From an uncultured Acidobacteriota bacterium (lineage in GTDB: Bacteria > Acidobacteriota > Terriglobia > Bryobacterales > Bryobacteraceae): a DNA stretch of 54,847 bases. This document shows positions 44,505 through 51,933 of the stretch, piece by piece. Below the pieces are notes generated by a model, which did not search any database, was not told the origin of the DNA, and saw only the letters and a program-made list of their open reading frames with translations. The stretch's first letter is position 1, and each line of letters starts with the position of its first letter. The stretch is taken from positions 1-54,847 of the forward strand of contig CADECY010000059.1 of NCBI GenBank assembly GCA_902825945.1. Reading direction: 5' to 3'. A program made the position numbers and the translations under genes.

Positions 44505-45980
44505 ATGCGAATCGCCGTTGCGGGGCTGGTACTTCTAGGCACTTCGGCCGGAGCGGATCTCCGCCTGCCGGACGCGGCCAAGCGCGCCGATCGCGCCGCG
44601 ATTCGCGAACTGATCGCGAGCAAGGCCGATGTCAACGCGGCAAGGCCCGATGGCTCCACGGCGTTGCATTGGGCCGTGCATCACGACGACATCGAGTCCG
44701 CGCGGCTGTTGCTCGCGTCCGGTGCGAACGTCAAGGCGGTGAACCGGTACGGTGTCGCACCGCTGTCGCTTGCCTGTACCAACGGCAACGCCGCCATGGT
44801 GGAGTTTCTGTTGAAGTCCGGCGCCGATTCGAAGACCTCACTGCCCGGTGGAGAGACCGTGCTCATGACCTGCGCGCGGACGGGCAGTCTCGACGCGGTG
44901 CGCGCTTTGATCCGAGCGGAGGCGGATGTCCGCGCGAAGGAAGCGCACGCGCAGACGGCTCTGCATTGGGCGGCAGCCGAAGGCCACGCGGGTGTCGTCG
45001 AACTGCTGATCGAACATGGCGCGGACTTCCGCACGCCGCTACCGTCCGGTTACACGCCGTTCCTCCTCGCGGTTCGTGAAGGGCGCATCGGCGTCGTGAA
45101 GTCGCTTTTGAAGGCCGGCGTGAGCGCGAAGGAAACGGTGAAGCGCGAAGATACGGGCCGCAAAGGCGCAGGCCAGGGCTGGCCGCGCATCGGAACCTCC
45201 GCGGTGACGCTCGCTACCCTCAACGCTCATTACGAATTGGGCGCGTTGCTGCTCGATGCCGGCGCCGATCCGAACCATGCGGAAGCGGGCTACGGGCCGC
45301 TGCACGTCATCACGACCGTCCGCAAGCCGGGACAAGGCGACAACGATCCCGCGCCGGACGGCTCGGGCAACCTGACCAGCCTCGAATTCGTGCGCAAGCT
45401 GATCGCCAAGGGCGCCAATCCGAACCAGCGCATGACCAAGCGCATCGGGCTGGGAATGACTAGCCTGAATACCAACGGAGCGACCCCATTCCTGCTCGCC
45501 TCTCGCACGGCCGACGTGGAACTGATGCGCCTGCTCGCCTCTCTCGGCGCTGATCCGAAGATCCCGACCGAGGACAACGCCACGCCGCTGATCGTCGCCG
45601 CCGGACTCGGCACCCGCTCACCCGGCGAAGACGCGGGCAGCGAAGGCGAAGTGCTTGAAGCCGTCGCACTCCTGCTCGAATTGGGCTCCGATATCAATGC
45701 TGTTGACGACAACGGCGAAACGGCGATGCACGGCGCGGCCTACAAGAACCTGCCCAAGGTGGTCGACTTCCTTGCGTCGAAGGGCGCCCGTATCGAGGTC
45801 TGGAACAAGAAGAACCGATTCGGCTGGACTCCGTTCACCATCGCCGAAGGCTACCGCTTCGGGAACTACAAGCCGTCGCCACCGACGATCGCGGCGTTCC
45901 GGAAGGTGATGATCGCGGCGGGCGTGACGCCGGTTTCGACACCGCCGCCCGGGAGCACAGCGGTTAGCACCTATCAGTAG
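44505..45980 (+). CDS. Exported ankyrin-repeat protein
   Basis: A 491-residue protein with a short signal (MRIAVAGLVLLGTSAGA). The rest is about nine to ten ankyrin repeats, such as DGSTALHWAVHHDDIESARL, GETVLMTCARTGSLDAVRAL and QTALHWAAAEGHAGVVELLI. A less regular insert occurs around residues 205-300 with a Gly/Asp-rich loop. Ankyrin domains bind other proteins. Placed five bases after DUF1552, it is likely an assembly or docking partner for the DUF1592-DUF1552 pair. A partial copy of its last 82 bases lies 97 bases downstream. Confidence 0.88.
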   Translation: MRIAVAGLVLLGTSAGADLRLPDAAKRADRAAIRELIASKADVNAARPDGSTALHWAVHHDDIESARLLLASGANVKAVNRYGVAPLSLACTNGNAAMVEFLLKSGADSKTSLPGGETVLMTCARTGSLDAVRALIRAEADVRAKEAHAQTALHWAAAEGHAGVVELLIEHGADFRTPLPSGYTPFLLAVREGRIGVVKSLLKAGVSAKETVKREDTGRKGAGQGWPRIGTSAVTLATLNAHYELGALLLDAGADPNHAEAGYGPLHVITTVRKPGQGDNDPAPDGSGNLTSLEFVRKLIAKGANPNQRMTKRIGLGMTSLNTNGATPFLLASRTADVELMRLLASLGADPKIPTEDNATPLIVAAGLGTRSPGEDAGSEGEVLEAVALLLELGSDINAVDDNGETAMHGAAYKNLPKVVDFLASKGARIEVWNKKNRFGWTPFTIAEGYRFGNYKPSPPTIAAFRKVMIAAGVTPVSTPPPGSTAVSTYQ

Positions 45981-46159
45981 AAGACCGTCGATCCTGAATC
46001 CCTCAGTCTGGCATCCGATGACAGTCGCTCGGTGACGTGCAGCCGATGCACCCTGCGTCGAGTTCAAGCCGGACGGGCCGGAAGGCGATGATCGCGGCGC
46101 GCATGAGGCCGGTGTCGACACCTCCGCCCGGGCGCGCTGCGTCTAACAACGATCAGTAG
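45899..46159 (+). repeat. Duplicated 3' end of the ankyrin gene
   Basis: Bases 45899-45980, the end of the ankyrin gene, reappear in the same orientation at 46078-46159. Both copies are 82 bases, start with CCGGAAGG and end with ATCAGTAG; by my count about 68 positions match without gaps. The second copy has no open frame around it. It is a diverged relic of a tandem duplication, possibly of a whole second ankyrin gene since deleted. Confidence 0.8.
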
Positions 46160-46203
46160 CCTTGGACCTGCGGGTGGCCCGCGCGGCCAACCCAAAGCAG
46201 GAT

Positions 46204-46332
46204 GCGGGTCCGGCAGGACGGACCCGCGGTCCTTCTCTGAGGAGAGAGATGAAGCCCGGGGTGTGGGTGGGACCCGAGCGACATTGCTGTTGCTATCTAT
46301 ATAGTGGGATTTCGACGAAAAAAATCTCACCC
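46204..46332 (+). other. Hairpin cluster in the gap before the S46 peptidase gene
   Basis: GCGGGTCC (46204-46211) pairs perfectly with GGACCCGC (46220-46227) around an eight-base loop. Further on, GTGGGATTT and AAATCTCAC (46304-46332 region) pair with one G-U. Between them is CTATCTATAT, also seen at 18690-18699. The region is less GC-rich than its neighbours. It could be an untranslated RNA, a decayed mobile element or part of the next gene's leader. Confidence 0.35.
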
Positions 46333-46371
46333 CAACAACAACTTTTTGCGGGCCCTCCCCCAAAAGAGTAG
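46249..46371 (+). CDS. Possible small ORF of 40 residues
   Basis: An ATG preceded by GGAGAG at four to five bases opens a 40-codon frame with three adjacent Cys (RHCCCYLYSG). I recognise no family. It overlaps the hairpin cluster, so it may be a leader peptide or simply chance. Confidence 0.18.
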   Translation: MKPGVWVGPERHCCCYLYSGISTKKISPQQQLFAGPPPKE

Positions 46372-46431
46372 ACCTGGGCCAACCTCGTGCGGCCTCCGCC
46401 AAGCCTGATCAGCCATAATGTTAGCTGCGCG

Positions 46432-48492
46432 ATGAATGTCCGACTGCTCCTCCTCGCCGTACCCTTGGCTTGTGTCACCGCCGACGACGGCATCTGGCTG
46501 TTCAATCAGTTCCCGAAGGAACGGGTCAAGAAGGCTCACGGCGTCGCCATCACCGATGCCTTGCTCGACCGCCTGCGCCTCGCTTCGGTTCGCCTGGAGG
46601 GAGGCGGATCCGGTTCGTTCGTTTCCCCGCTCGGACTCGTCTTCACCAACCACCACGTCGCGTCCGACTGCATCCAGAAACTCAGTTCGTCCGCCACCGA
46701 CTACATGTCGAACGGTTTTTGGGCCGCCACGGCGGCCGACGAAAAGCCCTGCCCGGACGAATCGGTCAACGTGCTGCTTGAAATCAGAGACGTCACCGCA
46801 CGCGTCAACTCCGCGATCTCCGCCTCCAGTTCCCCGGCGGAAGCCACGCGCAAGCGCAAGGCCGCGCGCATCGAAGTCGAGCAGGAATGTACCCAGTCGA
46901 GCGGTGGGAATCTCTGTCAGGTAGTGACCCTCTACTCCGGTGGACTCGAACACCTCTACCGTTACAAGAAGTACACCGACGTCCGCCTGGTGTTTGCTCC
47001 CGAGGACAGCATCGCCGCTTTCGGCGGAGATCCCGACAACTTCGAGTATCCGCGGTACTGCCTCGACTTCGCCTTCCTCCGCGTCTATGAAAACGGCAAG
47101 CCCGCCGCGACACCGAACTACCTCGCGTGGAGCAAGACTGGCGCCCGCGAAAAAGACCTGATGTTCGTCTCCGGACATCCCGCCAGCACGGGCCGTTTGG
47201 CTACGCTCGCTGAACTCGAATTCTTCCGCGACTACAGCTATCCGCTGAACACCGAGACCCTCGCCGCGATCATTTCCGCTCTCGAGACCTACGGCAAGGA
47301 AAGCGCCGAGAACAAGCGCATCGCGCGAGATCTGCTGGTGGCGCTACAGAATAGCTACAAGGCGTTCAGCGGATTCCTCGGCGGGCTGCGCGATCCCGCG
47401 CTGATGGCCCGCAAGCGCGACGAAGACGCGACGCTGCGCAACGCCGCCGCCAGGAACGCGAAACAACTCGAGGAGTTGAACGCGGTATTGGGCGAGGTCG
47501 GTTCGGCGTACCAGTCTTACCGCGATTTCTACAAGGAGTATCACTTCTTCGAGTACCGTCCGGTCCGCGGCTCTGACCTGTTCCGGATCGCGCTGAACAT
47601 ACTTCGCTCCGGTGTCGAGAAGGCGAAGCCCAACTCCGAACGCTTAAAGGAGTACACGGACTCCGCTCTGCCGAGAACGGAGCAGTCGATGTTCGCCGCT
47701 ATCCCGATCCACGAGTCGATGGAGATCGTGGTGGTGAAGGCGTGGCTCACCGCCATTCAAAAGGAACTCGGACCGGACCATTCGCTGGTCAAGGAAGCCC
47801 TCGCCGGCCGAACTCCGGCTGAGGCGGCCGAAGCGTACGTAAGGTCGAGCAAGCTGAAGGATGTCGCCGAACGCAAACGCTTGGCTGCCGATCCGGCCGC
47901 CGCCGCGGCTTCAGAGGACGGCATGATGAAGCTCGCCCGGATGGTGGACCCCCATGGCCGTCGCGTCAAGAGGCAGTATGAGGATCGCGTGCAGGCTGCC
48001 GTCGAAAACGCCGCGAGCCGGATCGCGCGCGTGCGCTACAGCCTGTTCGGCACCGGCGACTATCCCGACGCCACCTTCACGCTTCGCCTTTCTTTCGGAC
48101 CCGCCACGGGCTACACGAATCGCCAGGGCAAGCCCGTCCCCTGGGCGACCCTCTTCAGCGGACTCTATCAGCGTGCCACCGGCGTGGAACCCTATGCGCT
48201 GCCTCCGCGCTGGAAGACGCCACCCAAGGGCTTCCGGCTCGCGACCCCCTTCAATTTCGTCACCACCGCCGACACGCACGGCGGCAACTCGGGCAGCCCC
48301 ACCGTCAACGCCAATGGTGAAGTAACCGGCATCCTGTTCGACGGCAACATCGAGAGCCTGCCGAACCGTTTCGTCTATCGCGCCAACGACCAGCGTTCGG
48401 TTCACGTGGCGAGCCAAGGCATCGTCGAAGCCCTGCGGCGGATCTACAAGGCGGACCGCGTGCTCGCGGAAATCGGGATCTCGGTGAAGTGA
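46432..48492 (+). CDS. S46 family dipeptidyl-peptidase (DPP7-like)
   Basis: A 686-residue exported serine peptidase of family S46, which removes dipeptides from the N-terminus of peptides. The signal is MNVRLLLLAVPLACVTA, and mature DDGIWLFNQFPKERVKKAHG is typical. The catalytic His is in GLVFTNHHVASDC, the Asp in PRYCLDFAFLRVY and the Ser in THGGNSGSPTVNANGE. In the S1 pocket region the sequence is FDGN; DPP11 enzymes, which prefer acidic P1, have FDRN there, so this one should prefer hydrophobic P1 as in DPP7. It works in the periplasm on imported peptides. The stop overlaps the next GTG start (GTGA). CATAAT lies twelve bases before the ATG. Confidence 0.9.
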   Translation: MNVRLLLLAVPLACVTADDGIWLFNQFPKERVKKAHGVAITDALLDRLRLASVRLEGGGSGSFVSPLGLVFTNHHVASDCIQKLSSSATDYMSNGFWAATAADEKPCPDESVNVLLEIRDVTARVNSAISASSSPAEATRKRKAARIEVEQECTQSSGGNLCQVVTLYSGGLEHLYRYKKYTDVRLVFAPEDSIAAFGGDPDNFEYPRYCLDFAFLRVYENGKPAATPNYLAWSKTGAREKDLMFVSGHPASTGRLATLAELEFFRDYSYPLNTETLAAIISALETYGKESAENKRIARDLLVALQNSYKAFSGFLGGLRDPALMARKRDEDATLRNAAARNAKQLEELNAVLGEVGSAYQSYRDFYKEYHFFEYRPVRGSDLFRIALNILRSGVEKAKPNSERLKEYTDSALPRTEQSMFAAIPIHESMEIVVVKAWLTAIQKELGPDHSLVKEALAGRTPAEAAEAYVRSSKLKDVAERKRLAADPAAAAASEDGMMKLARMVDPHGRRVKRQYEDRVQAAVENAASRIARVRYSLFGTGDYPDATFTLRLSFGPATGYTNRQGKPVPWATLFSGLYQRATGVEPYALPPRWKTPPKGFRLATPFNFVTTADTHGGNSGSPTVNANGEVTGILFDGNIESLPNRFVYRANDQRSVHVASQGIVEALRRIYKADRVLAEIGISVK

Positions 48493-49565
48493 AACGCGCC
48501 GCCTCGTTGTTCGTCGCGGGGGCAGCGGCCCTGCTGGCGGGCGACGTGCGCGCGGGCCGCGCTTCGGTCGAACCTGCGATGAAGGCGATCGTTGTCGAGA
48601 TCGCGCCCGACCGCGCGGCGATCATCGTGTCGGACTCGGGTGAGTGGGATTCGGCCACCGCCGCGGCCGCCAAGCGCGGCATCGAATCCGCCACCGGAAT
48701 CCCCACCACCCACGTGATCCTTGCCGCAACCAAACCCGGCGCGCCGAAGCCTGTTCCAGCCAAGGCGATCGAAGCGGCGCGAGCCGCGAGCGCGAGTCTC
48801 GTCGAGGCGCGGCTCTCGGTAGGCACGGGCCGCGAGGAGTCAGTGAGCTTCTACCGCCGGTTTCTGATGAAGGACGGTTCGGTGCGTCCGGACCCGGCTC
48901 GCGGAGATCCCGACATCGTACAGCCCGCGGGCGAGCCCGATTCCGAACTGCACTGGCTGCAAATCGATTCTGCCGCAGGATCTCCACTCGCGGCCCTCTC
49001 GACGTTCGCCCTGAGCGCTGAACTCGCACCGTATCCCGTGGCAGCCGCCCGCGTCCTGAGCAAGCTCCTCGGACCGGGCGCGTCCGCCCTGATCGCCACG
49101 GCACCCGCCGCGAATCTCTCGCCGGTCGATGTGAGATCGAAAGAACCGGCGTCGGCTAACAAGATCGGAACCGTTCTCGCGGCGGAATCGCTGAAAGCGT
49201 GGGCCCGCGCCAAGCCGATCGCACCCGCCCGCCTGCGCCTGTTGCGCGAATCGGTGCGGCTGGCGGGCGATATCGAAGCGGAGGTCCAGGTGCTCGCGAT
49301 CGGCGACTCGCTCGCGATCGTCGCGCTGCCCGGAGATGTGTTCAGCGAACTCGGCGTCGCAATCCGCCGAGCCTCGCCATTTGCGCGAACCATGGTGGCC
49401 GGGCTTGCGAACGCATCGATCGGCATCGTGCCCACCGCCAAGGCGTTCAAGGAAGGCGGCGCCGACGTCAGACGCGCGCGTATCCAGCCGGGCGGAGGTG
49501 AGCAGTTGGCGGAAGCCGCGCTCCGGATGCTCGGGCTCGCGCGCCGGGAAGCCAGTGCCCGTTAG
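48489..49565 (+). CDS. Ceramidase-like (neutral/alkaline non-lysosomal) protein
   Basis: A 358-residue exported protein with a signal (MKRAASLFVAGAAALLAGDV). The C-terminal part matches the neutral ceramidase-like family of Planctomycetes and Acidobacteria: VQVLAIGDSLAIVALPGDVF, SELGVAIRRASPFARTMVAG, and LANASIGIVPTAKAFKEGGA. The N-terminal zinc-binding motifs of true ceramidases are not clear, and the protein is short compared with about 450 or more residues for relatives, so it may have lost activity. The GTG start overlaps the S46 peptidase stop, so translation is coupled. A perfect GAGGGCG-A-CGCCCTC palindrome follows the stop directly. Confidence 0.7.
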   Translation: MKRAASLFVAGAAALLAGDVRAGRASVEPAMKAIVVEIAPDRAAIIVSDSGEWDSATAAAAKRGIESATGIPTTHVILAATKPGAPKPVPAKAIEAARAASASLVEARLSVGTGREESVSFYRRFLMKDGSVRPDPARGDPDIVQPAGEPDSELHWLQIDSAAGSPLAALSTFALSAELAPYPVAAARVLSKLLGPGASALIATAPAANLSPVDVRSKEPASANKIGTVLAAESLKAWARAKPIAPARLRLLRESVRLAGDIEAEVQVLAIGDSLAIVALPGDVFSELGVAIRRASPFARTMVAGLANASIGIVPTAKAFKEGGADVRRARIQPGGGEQLAEAALRMLGLARREASAR

Positions 49566-49950
49566 GAGGGCGACGCCCTCGCCGCACTCGGCTCCGCCTG
49601 CCGGGATGACCGCGCAGTATGCGCTCTGACGGAAGTACTGCTCGACCGGACGGAAACACCCATGGTCCGCGGACTAGCCGCCGAGTGTCTCGGAATGCAG
49701 GGAAAGAGCCGGCGATCAAGACGCTGATCCGCCGCAGCCGCGATCCATCGCCGGACGTCCGACTTTGGCGCGTTTTCGCGCTCGGCCAGACCAACGCCTA
49801 ACAGTCGCCGAAGGCTCACACGAGCGGGAATCCGCGCGCTGGAAGCTCGCCCCGGCGATTGGGCGAAACCCGAGCGATCCAAACTATTGGCCGATCCGGC
49901 TCGAGGCCCTTGCGATGCTGGGGGCCTGGCGCCACCTGCGTCTCGAGTGT
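49566..49950 (+). pseudogene. HEAT-repeat protein relic
   Basis: Directly after the ceramidase-like stop, and in the same frame, the sequence encodes DALAALGSACRDDRAVCALT, EVLLDRTETPMVRGLAAECL and GMQGK. It then shifts back one base to EPAIKTLIRRSRDPSPDVRL and WRVFALGQTNA, and stops at 49801. Further HEAT-like text (YWPIRLEALAML, near 49890) is in a third frame. These are fragments of a HEAT/PBS-lyase-repeat protein broken by at least two frameshifts. It has no start of its own. Confidence 0.65.
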
Positions 49951-50113
49951 TCCGTCGGGAACCGCGAGAAGCGTGCTGGAGGAACGCTCAACAACCCCGG
50001 TCTTGGGCTCAGACCTGCGCGGACGACAACGGCGAGGCCGTTGCGAAGACACCGCCGCCGCTGGTTTCGACCCGGTGACTCGTTTGGCAGGCCGGTTGCG
50101 GCTGATGGCCTAG

Positions 50114-50155
50114 TTGACATGTGCAGCGCATGTTTCTATGCTGATAACATGTCAA
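50114..50155 (+). promoter_or_regulatory. Leaderless promoter with inverted-repeat operator, toxin-antitoxin module
   Basis: A perfect TTGACA (50114-50119), 17 bases and TATGCT (50137-50142) are followed six bases later by the antitoxin ATG. The same stretch holds a perfect nine-base inverted repeat, TTGACATGT (50114-50122) and ACATGTCAA (50147-50155), with centres 33 bases apart. One arm covers the -35 and the other the start codon. A nested ACATG/CATGT pair lies inside. This is the arrangement expected for autorepression by a ribbon-helix-helix antitoxin complex. Confidence 0.7.
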
Positions 50156-50379
50156 AGATGATCCAGGTGCGAGACGTTCCGGACCACGTGCACAGCACGC
50201 TGAAATCGCGAGCCGCGCGCGAAGGCATGAGCCTCTCCGATTTCCTCAAGCGGGAACTGACACGCGCGACGGAGCGGCCCACGGCGCAGGAATGGCTGGA
50301 ACGTACGCAGCGGGCAAAGCCGATCGTGACCAAGATGACAGCCGCGCAGGTCATCCGGGAACTGCGTGACGGGCGATGA
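50149..50379 (+). CDS. FitA-like antitoxin
   Basis: A 76-residue protein. MSKMIQVRDVPDHVHSTLKS followed by RAAREGMSLSDFLKRELTR is the standard FitA/VapB ribbon-helix-helix domain that binds its own operator. The C-terminal segment (TAQEWLERTQRAKPIVTKMT) is the toxin-binding tail. It starts at the ATG six bases after the -10, so it has no Shine-Dalgarno. The stop overlaps the toxin ATG (ATGA). The longer open frame upstream is a relic of other sequence. Confidence 0.87.
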   Translation: MSKMIQVRDVPDHVHSTLKSRAAREGMSLSDFLKRELTRATERPTAQEWLERTQRAKPIVTKMTAAQVIRELRDGR

Positions 50380-50762
50380 TCGTTCTCGACGCGTCCGTCG
50401 TGGTGGAACTTCTACTCTGCGGCGCTAAGGCAGATACGATCAGAAGGGAACTCGCGTTTCTCGGTGAGCCCTGGATCGTCCCGCATCTGATCGACATCGA
50501 GGCGGCCAGTGCACTACGAAGACTAACGGCCAGTCAACGAATCGATTCTCACCGCATCAACGAGTTCTTGGCGGAGTTGGCTGCCTTGCCCGCTGAGCGC
50601 TATGCCCACCCACCTCTGCTCGGCCGGATCTGGGAATTGCGACACAACTTCACCGCGTATGACGCCACCTACATCGCTCTGGCGGAAGCCACGGACGCCG
50701 TTCTGTTCACATGTGACGAGAAGCTGGGAAAGGGGCATCGAGCAAAGACTGTCCTTGTGTAG
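50376..50762 (+). CDS. FitB/VapC-like PIN-domain toxin
   Basis: A 128-residue PIN ribonuclease, intact. The acidic active-site residues are Asp5 in VLDASVVVELL, Glu42 in LIDIEAASALRR, Asp96 in FTAYDATYIALAEA and Asp114 in FTCDEKLGKG. Such toxins cut specific RNAs when the antitoxin is degraded. It is translated with the antitoxin by an ATGA overlap. The neighbouring module at 40121-40787 has a broken toxin, so this is the only complete toxin-antitoxin pair in the window. Confidence 0.87.
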   Translation: MIVLDASVVVELLLCGAKADTIRRELAFLGEPWIVPHLIDIEAASALRRLTASQRIDSHRINEFLAELAALPAERYAHPPLLGRIWELRHNFTAYDATYIALAEATDAVLFTCDEKLGKGHRAKTVLV

Positions 50763-50838
50763 CCATTGGAGTCCGCACGGCGATCCAGGTCTGTGGCGAA
50801 GGGGTGACCAAGGCCAAATTCCCCAAGGCCAATTCCTC

Positions 50839-50868
50839 TTGACAGCCGGGCGAACAAAAGGCGAAAAT
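50839..50868 (+). promoter_or_regulatory. Leaderless promoter of the radical SAM gene
   Basis: TTGACA (50839-50844), 18 bases, GAAAAT (50863-50868), six bases, ATG at 50875. The -35 is perfect, the -10 matches four of six positions, and the space between -10 and ATG leaves no room for a ribosome binding site. Confidence 0.55.
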
Positions 50869-50874
50869 CATCCC

Positions 50875-51933
50875 ATGCCCGCGCCCCTCGTCGGAATCGC
50901 CAAGCTCGCTCAAACCGCGCCCAAACTCGCCGAAAAGCGCACCGTCGAGTACCGCCAACTCGCGAGCTACAAACTGCTCACCCGCTGCGACTCCAAGGAC
51001 ATGCCCTTTGAGTGGACCCTCAATCCCTATCGCGGCTGTGAGATCGGCTGTAAATATTGCTACGCGCGCTACACCCACGAGTTCATGGAACTGCGCGGCC
51101 CGGACGACTTCGAGCAGATCGTCTTCGCAAAGCAGTGGAATCGCGCCGACTTTCTGCGCGACCTGCGCAGCGTCCCGTCCGGCGAACGGATCGCGATCGG
51201 CACCGCCACCGATCCCTATCAGCCGGCCGAGCGGCGCTTCGGCATCACCCGCGCGGTCCTCGAGTCGATCGCCACGCAGCGCGGCCATCGCATCGGCCTC
51301 ACCACCAAGAGCGACCTGGTCACCCGCGACATCGGCCTGTTCCGCGAGATCGGCAAAGGCAACCGTGTCTCGGTCCACTTGACGATCACCACCGTTGATG
51401 CCGGACTCGCGCGCAAGCTCGAGCCGCGCGCCGCCCGGCCCGATCTGCGCCTCGACGCCGTTCGCAAGCTCGCCGATGCCGGAATCGAGGTGGGCGTCTT
51501 CGCATGTCCGTTACTGCCGCTGATCACCGATCGCGACGAGCAACTCGAGGCGCTGGGCGCGGCGGTACGCGATGCGGGCGCGCGTTTCCTCGCCGCGAAT
51601 CCGGTCTTCCTCACGGCCTCGGCGCTGCGCGTGTTCCTGCCGTTTCTCGAAACGGAGTTCCCGCATCTCACGCGCCGCTACCAGGAGCACTTCGGGAGGG
51701 ATGCTTTCCTGCGCGGTGACTATCCGGAGCGGTTGCGAGCCCGCATGGCGGCGATCCGCGAAAAGTACGGGCTCGACAACGAACCGGTCACCCGCGCCAT
51801 GAAGGCGTGGCCGGAGAATCCGCAGCTCTCTCTATTTCCCGAGACTGTCGAACATCCGCGGACCGGTGAGCGCTTGCCCGCCGTCGCAGCGGTAGATGTC
51901 GCCCGTGATGTAGCTCGCCGCGTCCGAGCATAG
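50875..51933 (+). CDS. PA0069-family radical SAM protein
   Basis: A 352-residue protein of the PA0069/Rv2578c radical SAM group, distantly related to spore photoproduct lyase. The 4Fe-4S ligands are Cys55, Cys59 and Cys62 in NPYRGCEIGCKYCYARYTHE. IAIGTATDPYQPAERRFGIT and GLTTKSDLVTRDIGLFREIG are family signatures. The substrate is not known; members are often linked to DNA or RNA repair by context only. The ATG at 50875 follows the leaderless promoter. Beyond the normal end (PQLSLF) the frame runs 30 more residues into the convergent SDR gene, a 102-bp overlap, suggesting that the original stop was lost. Confidence 0.85.
   Translation: MPAPLVGIAKLAQTAPKLAEKRTVEYRQLASYKLLTRCDSKDMPFEWTLNPYRGCEIGCKYCYARYTHEFMELRGPDDFEQIVFAKQWNRADFLRDLRSVPSGERIAIGTATDPYQPAERRFGITRAVLESIATQRGHRIGLTTKSDLVTRDIGLFREIGKGNRVSVHLTITTVDAGLARKLEPRAARPDLRLDAVRKLADAGIEVGVFACPLLPLITDRDEQLEALGAAVRDAGARFLAANPVFLTASALRVFLPFLETEFPHLTRRYQEHFGRDAFLRGDYPERLRARMAAIREKYGLDNEPVTRAMKAWPENPQLSLFPETVEHPRTGERLPAVAAVDVARDVARRVRA

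Noticed and set aside
46321..46350. Intrinsic terminator at the TTTTT near 46342
   Set aside because: The stem before it is separated from the T-run by a dozen bases, so it does not fit a classic terminator.
45618..46402. Long minus-strand frames opposite the ankyrin gene and its 3' gap
   Set aside because: They are Arg/Pro/Ala-rich products of high GC on the opposite strand and show no domain.
50000..50110. Additional gene between the HEAT relic and the antitoxin
   Set aside because: The frames open here give Arg-rich text without motifs or a ribosome binding site.
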